This document shows positions 62,849 to 64,000 of a stretch of 64,000 nucleotides of DNA, piece after piece. The translations under genes were made by a program, and so were the position numbers. Source of the DNA: Ichthyophis bannanicus (lineage: Eukaryota > Chordata > Amphibia > Gymnophiona > Ichthyophiidae). The notes below the pieces were generated by a model. It was not told the origin of the DNA, did no database searches, and saw only the letters and a program-made list of their open reading frames with translations. The stretch covers positions 901,263,309 through 901,327,308 of the forward strand of contig CM066035.1 in NCBI GenBank assembly GCA_033557465.1, read 5' to 3'. How positions within the stretch are numbered: position 1 is the first letter of the stretch; each line of letters opens with the position of its first letter.

Positions 62849-63963
62849 GGGCTCACTAGAGGAAATCTATATCAAAAAAAGAACTCTCCAAGGGCTAACT
62901 TGAAAACCAAAAATAAAAAGGGACTACCCTCAAAAACCAAAATACGTGCATGAGATAAACAAAAAAACAAACAAACAAAAACAAAATCACCTCTTTCACT
63001 GCAAAAGAAAGCCTATTTCTAAAGGAGGAAAAAGACCTCAGCAATCTCCAATATAAACAAAAGGAGCCGAGTCTGTCAGGACGACGAAACAACGTCAATG
63101 TCCAAAACCAGACTACTGATTACATCAATGGTCTAAAAAAACCTCCAGCCAACCAAAATAATAAACGCTAGGCTGGCTTCCAACAGACTTCAAGTAGGCT
63201 TTCAACATAAACTCAGTCCCTGGTGCAGACAACAAACTCAGTCCTTGGTGCAGACAACAAAAAACAAAAACAAAACTCCAAGCACTTATCTGCTGACGAT
63301 GAACAGAAGTGGCAGGAAGCCCCAACACCAGATGTTTCGCCTCAGCGGCTTCTTCAGGGAGCTGAATTCACTCTCCACTCTCTGTACGTTGACTCCATAA
63401 CTCGCCGAAAGGTCCAAGTCGCAGCAATTTTCTGCGACTTGGACCTTTCGGCGAGTTATGGAGTCAACGTACAGAGAGTGGAGAGTGAATTCAGCTCCCT
63501 GAAGAAGCCGCTGAGGCGAAACATCTGGTGTTGGGGCTTCCTGCCACTTCTGTTCATCGTCAGCAGATAAGTGCTTGGAGTTTTGTTTTTGTTTTTTGTT
63601 GTCTGCACCAAGGACTGAGTTTGTTGTCTGCACCAAGGACTGAGTTTATTTTGAAAGCCTACTTGAAGTCTGTTGGAAGCCAGCCTAGAGTTTATTATTT
63701 TGGTTGGCTGGAGGTTTTTTTAGACCATTGATGTAATCAGTAGTCTGGTTTTGAACATTGACGTTGTTTCGTCGTCCTGACAGAGTCGGCTCCTTTTGTT
63801 TATATTGGAGATTGCTGAGGTCTTTTTCCTCCTTTAGAAATAGGCTTTCTTTTGCAGTGAAAGAGGTGATTTTGTTTTTGTTTGTTTGTTTTTTTGTTTA
63901 TCTCATGCACATATTTTGGTTTTTGAGGGTAGTCCCTTTTTATTTTTGGGGCTCACTAGAGGA
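62849..63963. repeat. ~1.04-kb near-perfect palindrome with 15-bp flanking direct repeats
   Basis: Arms of about 515 bp (about 62909-63424 and 63432-63947) are reverse complements with only a few mismatches around a 7-nt loop caatttt (63425-63431). The 15-mer gggctcactagagga lies at 62849-62863 and 63949-63963. Each arm carries a 22-24-bp tandem duplication (cagtccttggtgcagacaac units). The arms contain gaagaagccgctgaggcgaa, a word type often seen in dispersed non-autonomous repeats. The ORFs on both strands mirror each other and are not independent genes. Confidence 0.88.
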
Positions 63964-64000
63964 GAAGATGAGCTTTAGGCAGCTTGGCTAGGGTTTTCAG

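Noticed and set aside
63223..63636. Two 115-116-codon ORFs on opposite strands
   Set aside because: The same sequence read twice because of the palindrome; no homologous domain.

Overview
This is a eukaryotic, vertebrate-type intergenic window built almost entirely from transposable elements; I see no host protein-coding gene, rRNA or functional tRNA. The mix is CR1, L2-like, L1/Tx1, R4/Dong and RTE/BovB LINEs, DIRS tyrosine-recombinase retrotransposons, a SCAN-type Ty3/gypsy LTR element, hAT, Tc/mariner and PIF/Harbinger miniature DNA transposons, and a tRNA/core SINE. It fits a non-mammalian, non-avian tetrapod. A caecilian amphibian is my best guess, with modest confidence, from the abundant DIRS elements and the CR1 3' tail type.

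Layout. 1-3.3 kb: L1 remnant and an L2-like LINE split by a retroposed insert with a 15-bp target duplication. 3.6-7.9 kb: two copies of one hAT-like family, one inserted in the other in opposite orientation, giving a giant inverted repeat with GC-rich palindromes and C-rich/G-rich minisatellites. 7.9-11.4 kb: a DIRS fragment split by a LINE that itself carries a SINE and a CR1. 11.4-17.7 kb: a decayed DIRS copy split by a solo LTR (LTR-A). 18-20 kb: a CR1. 22-32.2 kb: an R4/Dong LINE holding a nearly complete DIRS copy, a 337-bp DIRS-derived miniature unit, and solo LTR-E with solo LTR-D nested in it. 32.2-36.2 kb: CR1 and L2-like pieces. 36.2-39.1 kb: a third hAT-like copy (in CR1) containing a Tc/mariner MITE containing solo LTR-C. 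40.3-55.1 kb: an L2-like LINE interrupted by a 12.8-kb gypsy element, itself interrupted by a full-length L1 (5.6 kb) and a CR1. 55.1-58.6 kb: BovB and R4 fragments and an ORF1-only L1 split by solo LTR-B. 58.8-62.5 kb: CR1 pieces with nested L2 and DIRS fragments. 62.8-63.96 kb: a near-perfect ~1.04-kb palindrome flanked by 15-bp direct repeats.

The most interesting signal is a shared coding architecture in six LTRs (LTR-A to LTR-E and both LTRs of the gypsy element). Each has a 4-bp target duplication and an open frame that begins at the first LTR triplet. In the gypsy element the pol frame runs from RNase H into the 3' LTR in that same phase. In five of the six families the LTR frame ends with a bipartite motif, E-[PSQ]-M-x(13 or 15)-M-D-C. 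The solo LTRs carry about 220-370 codons each, with at most one or two stops. This suggests an LTR-encoded C-terminal Pol extension or accessory protein in this clade. The same gypsy element has a complete dUTPase between protease and RT and no recognisable integrase.

Outermost boundaries of old LINE fragments are approximate. Boundaries supported by target duplications are exact to the base as read.
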